A stretch of DNA of 15,281 bases from Vulcanimicrobiota bacterium (GTDB lineage Bacteria; Vulcanimicrobiota; Vulcanimicrobiia; Vulcanimicrobiales; Vulcanimicrobiaceae), in assembly GCA_013289785.1 (NCBI GenBank), contig JABCZE010000007.1, positions 1-15,281 of the forward strand, in the 5' to 3' direction. The notes beneath the pieces were generated by a model, which was given only the letters and a program-made list of their open reading frames with translations, did not search any database and was not told the DNA's origin. Positions 13,652 to 15,281 of the stretch are shown in pieces (the stretch's first letter is position 1; each line of letters opens with the position of its first letter). The translations under genes and the position numbers were made by a program.

Positions 13652-14991
13652 ACGGCGGGGCTGCGCAGCCCGTTCGCATCGACGCTGCGAACTCCGAGAA
13701 TATAATCGTCTTTGGATATCGGAACCGTGGCTTCGACGACGTCGCCCGCGTTGCGAGCGCCTTGCCACTGCGGCGCATCGGTCGTTCGCCAGACGATCTC
13801 GTAGGAAACGGCATCCGCAGCGCGCGTCCAGCGCAGCGTCGAGTCATATCCGAGCCGCGCCGTCACCAGGTGAACGCTGCCCGGCGGCGCGGGGCCCAGC
13901 GCCAGCGTCGCCAGCGCGCCAACGTTGGCTTGCGTCGCACGTTTCAAGTACTCCGGATCGATGTATTGCGGAAGGTCGCCGTACTGCACGCCGTCTTTCA
14001 TCGCAACGTCTTGATGCTGATGGGTGAAGTTCTCGTGCGGTTCGACGAAACGCACGGCGGCGGAGTATCCCACCGATTGGAACGACTCCTGATCGCCGCC
14101 GCGCAGGAAGCGGTCGGAGCGAAAGATTTGCCGCACGGTAAAGTTTGGAACGTACACCGGCACGATCTCCGCGATGAAACGCGAAAGTTCGCGCGACGGC
14201 GAGTCGTTCTCGCTGCCGACGAGGTTGATGCGCTCGATGCCGGCTCCCGCCGGTAACGCTTCGCTGAAAACGCGAATAACGCCGGGCTCGGAGCTTCCGT
14301 CGCCGCCGACGGAGTTTCCGACGATGTCGTTATTGAGAACCGCCAGCACCGGCGCGTGCGCGGCTGCCAGCTCGTGGGCGTAGTGGTTGCTGCCCCATAG
14401 GCCCAGCTCTTCTCCGTCGAAACACGCAAAAACGATCGTGCCGCGAAAATGCGTCGCGGCCATCACGCGCGCCGCTTCCAAGACGGCGGCGACGCTGGAG
14501 CCGTTGTCGTCGGCACCCGGTGCGATGCCCAGGCCGTCGGTGCAACGGCCGTCGCAGTCGTCGTAGTGGCTCGACATGATGTAGATTCGCCCCGGCTCGC
14601 CACCCCGCAGCGTCGCGATGACGCTCGATTCGGTCACGGCGCGCGGCGTTCGCGGCGTTTTCGGTTGGAGGTACGTGTCGAGCTCGACGCTCATCCGTCC
14701 GGGCGCCGTCGCCGCGATCGCGGTGAACTGGCCCGCGATCCAATCCCGCGCGCCGAAGACTCCGCGCTGCGACGTGGAGGCCGTTTCGGAGAAGTCGTTG
14801 CGCGTTTTGAACTCGACGAGGCGGTCGACCGTGCTCTTCAACCGATCCGCGCGCACCGCTCCGACCATCGTGGCGATCGGCGGGTAGGCAGGCGGCTGTG
14901 GCATCGGTTCGTTGCCGGCCGCTGCAACGAGCAGCAGCGCGCCCAGGATCGCGGCTCGCCGGCGGAAATTAGTTGCGGGTGACGGACTCAT
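13627..14991 (-). CDS. Secreted M28-family zinc aminopeptidase with C-terminal fibronectin-III-like domain
   Basis: A 454-residue exported metallopeptidase, expected to trim N-terminal residues from peptides in the periplasm or outside. Residues 1-26 form a signal peptide (RRR then AAILGALLLVAAAG). The M28 di-zinc site looks complete: H142 (SSHYDD), the bridging D161 (GADDNGSS), E194-E195 (FDGEELGLWGS), D222 (LNNDIVGN) and H324 or H326 (FTHQHQD). From about 368 to the end there is an FN3-like beta sandwich (STLRWTRAADAVSYEIVW, YILGVRSVDANGLRSP). Cysteines 146 and 150 flank the first ligand region and could form a loop disulfide. The ATG at 14991 gives the signal peptide directly; no Shine-Dalgarno is evident. 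The start overlaps the divergent GIY-YIG gene by 13 bp and the 3' end overlaps the winged-helix/TPR gene by 25 bp. Substrate specificity is unknown. Confidence 0.9.
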   Translation of the reverse strand: MSPSPATNFRRRAAILGALLLVAAAGNEPMPQPPAYPPIATMVGAVRADRLKSTVDRLVEFKTRNDFSETASTSQRGVFGARDWIAGQFTAIAATAPGRMSVELDTYLQPKTPRTPRAVTESSVIATLRGGEPGRIYIMSSHYDDCDGRCTDGLGIAPGADDNGSSVAAVLEAARVMAATHFRGTIVFACFDGEELGLWGSNHYAHELAAAHAPVLAVLNNDIVGNSVGGDGSSEPGVIRVFSEALPAGAGIERINLVGSENDSPSRELSRFIAEIVPVYVPNFTVRQIFRSDRFLRGGDQESFQSVGYSAAVRFVEPHENFTHQHQDVAMKDGVQYGDLPQYIDPEYLKRATQANVGALATLALGPAPPGSVHLVTARLGYDSTLRWTRAADAVSYEIVWRTTDAPQWQGARNAGDVVEATVPISKDDYILGVRSVDANGLRSPAVYPVPIRE

Positions 14992-15275
14992 CGCGCAAAC
15001 TTCCGGCCGTCTACGTTCTGGCCTGCAGCGATGGGTCGCTCTACACCGGAGCTACGGTCGACCTTGCGCGCCGGCTCGGCGCGCACCGCCGGGGCGCCGC
15101 CGCCAAATACACGCGCGGCCGCCTGCCGGTCGCACTCATCGGATGGTGGCACCCCGCCACCTTCGGGCTTGCGAAATCGCACGAGGCGCGCTTCAAGCGC
15201 TTGCGGCGTGCGGCCAAGCTGGCGGCGTTGAGCAGCGGTCTCGTCTATGGCTGCGTGGTTCACACGGATGCGTAG
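14979..15275 (+). CDS. GIY-YIG nuclease-superfamily mini-protein (UPF0213/YhbQ-like)
   Basis: A 98-residue single-domain GIY-YIG protein. It shows VYVLACSDGSLYTG (11-24), giving the two tyrosines (Y12, Y22) and glycine of the motif. ARRLGAH (30-36) carries the catalytic-type arginine and histidine, KYTRGRLPV (44-51) is typical of the UPF0213 subgroup, and E69 in SHEARFKRL is the metal ligand. Members such as E. coli YhbQ are small nucleases of uncertain biological role. The start is GTG 14979 (TTG at 14973 is possible); no other start codon follows before the core strand, so the gene must begin inside the M28 start region. No Shine-Dalgarno is visible. The domain is complete at both ends. Confidence 0.85.
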   Translation: MTDSSRKLPAVYVLACSDGSLYTGATVDLARRLGAHRRGAAAKYTRGRLPVALIGWWHPATFGLAKSHEARFKRLRRAAKLAALSSGLVYGCVVHTDA

Positions 15276-15281
15276 ACGGCA

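Noticed and set aside
13564..14256. 230-codon plus-strand frame opposite the M28 peptidase
   Set aside because: Arg-rich antisense frame without motifs; the peptidase frame has all zinc ligands.
1..15281. CRISPR array, IS element, tRNA/rRNA or prophage remnant
   Set aside because: No regularly spaced repeats, transposase motifs, terminal inverted repeats or recognisable RNA gene folds were found on reading both strands.

Overview
The window is high-GC DNA from a diderm (Gram-negative-type) bacterium. The envelope assignment rests on a very large TonB-dependent outer-membrane receptor with a signal peptide. The mix of genes (a FolK-FolE2 fusion, Mrp with a DUF1858 head, an Oar-like receptor, soluble PhoB-type/TPR regulators) would fit an uncultured phylum such as Eremiobacterota (WPS-2) or a relative. 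That placement is an impression from gene content; no marker gene here proves it. No rRNA, tRNA, CRISPR array, IS element or phage gene was seen. Ten protein genes fill the window; the only gene-free stretch of any size is 247 bp.

Region 1 (1-6.6 kb) is compact housekeeping metabolism. A partial class I mannose-6-phosphate isomerase (manA, minus strand, running off the left edge) diverges from a fused folate enzyme (HPPK FolK + GTP cyclohydrolase FolE2/MptA type). The fusion converges on a two-gene minus-strand unit: an Mrp/ApbC-type P-loop Fe-S carrier with an N-terminal CxxC redox domain, then a Ste24-like M48 membrane metalloprotease. Only 35 bp away, a glutamate-1-semialdehyde aminomutase-like PLP enzyme diverges from mrp and converges on a small His-rich membrane protein.

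Region 2 (6.6-13.7 kb) looks like an outer-membrane uptake locus with its own control genes. A 1362-residue TonB-dependent receptor (minus strand) carries nine closely spaced cysteine pairs. Across a 247 bp divergent spacer are two overlapping plus-strand genes: an HTH protein with a helical-repeat body, and a PhoB-type winged-helix protein with a TPR body and no membrane segment. The spacer holds a 9-bp inverted repeat and a helically phased series of four TCAA/TTGA direct repeats. This is the most suggestive regulatory structure in the window.

Region 3 (13.6-15.3 kb) has a secreted M28 zinc peptidase with a C-terminal fibronectin-III-like domain. Its start codon overlaps that of a divergent GIY-YIG (UPF0213-like) mini-nuclease.

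A genome-architecture theme is extreme compaction: all three convergent pairs overlap at their 3' ends (42, 36 and 25 bp), one divergent pair overlaps at its starts (13 bp), and the tandem regulators overlap by 155 bp. Few starts have good Shine-Dalgarno sequences, which suggests frequent leaderless or weakly led translation.
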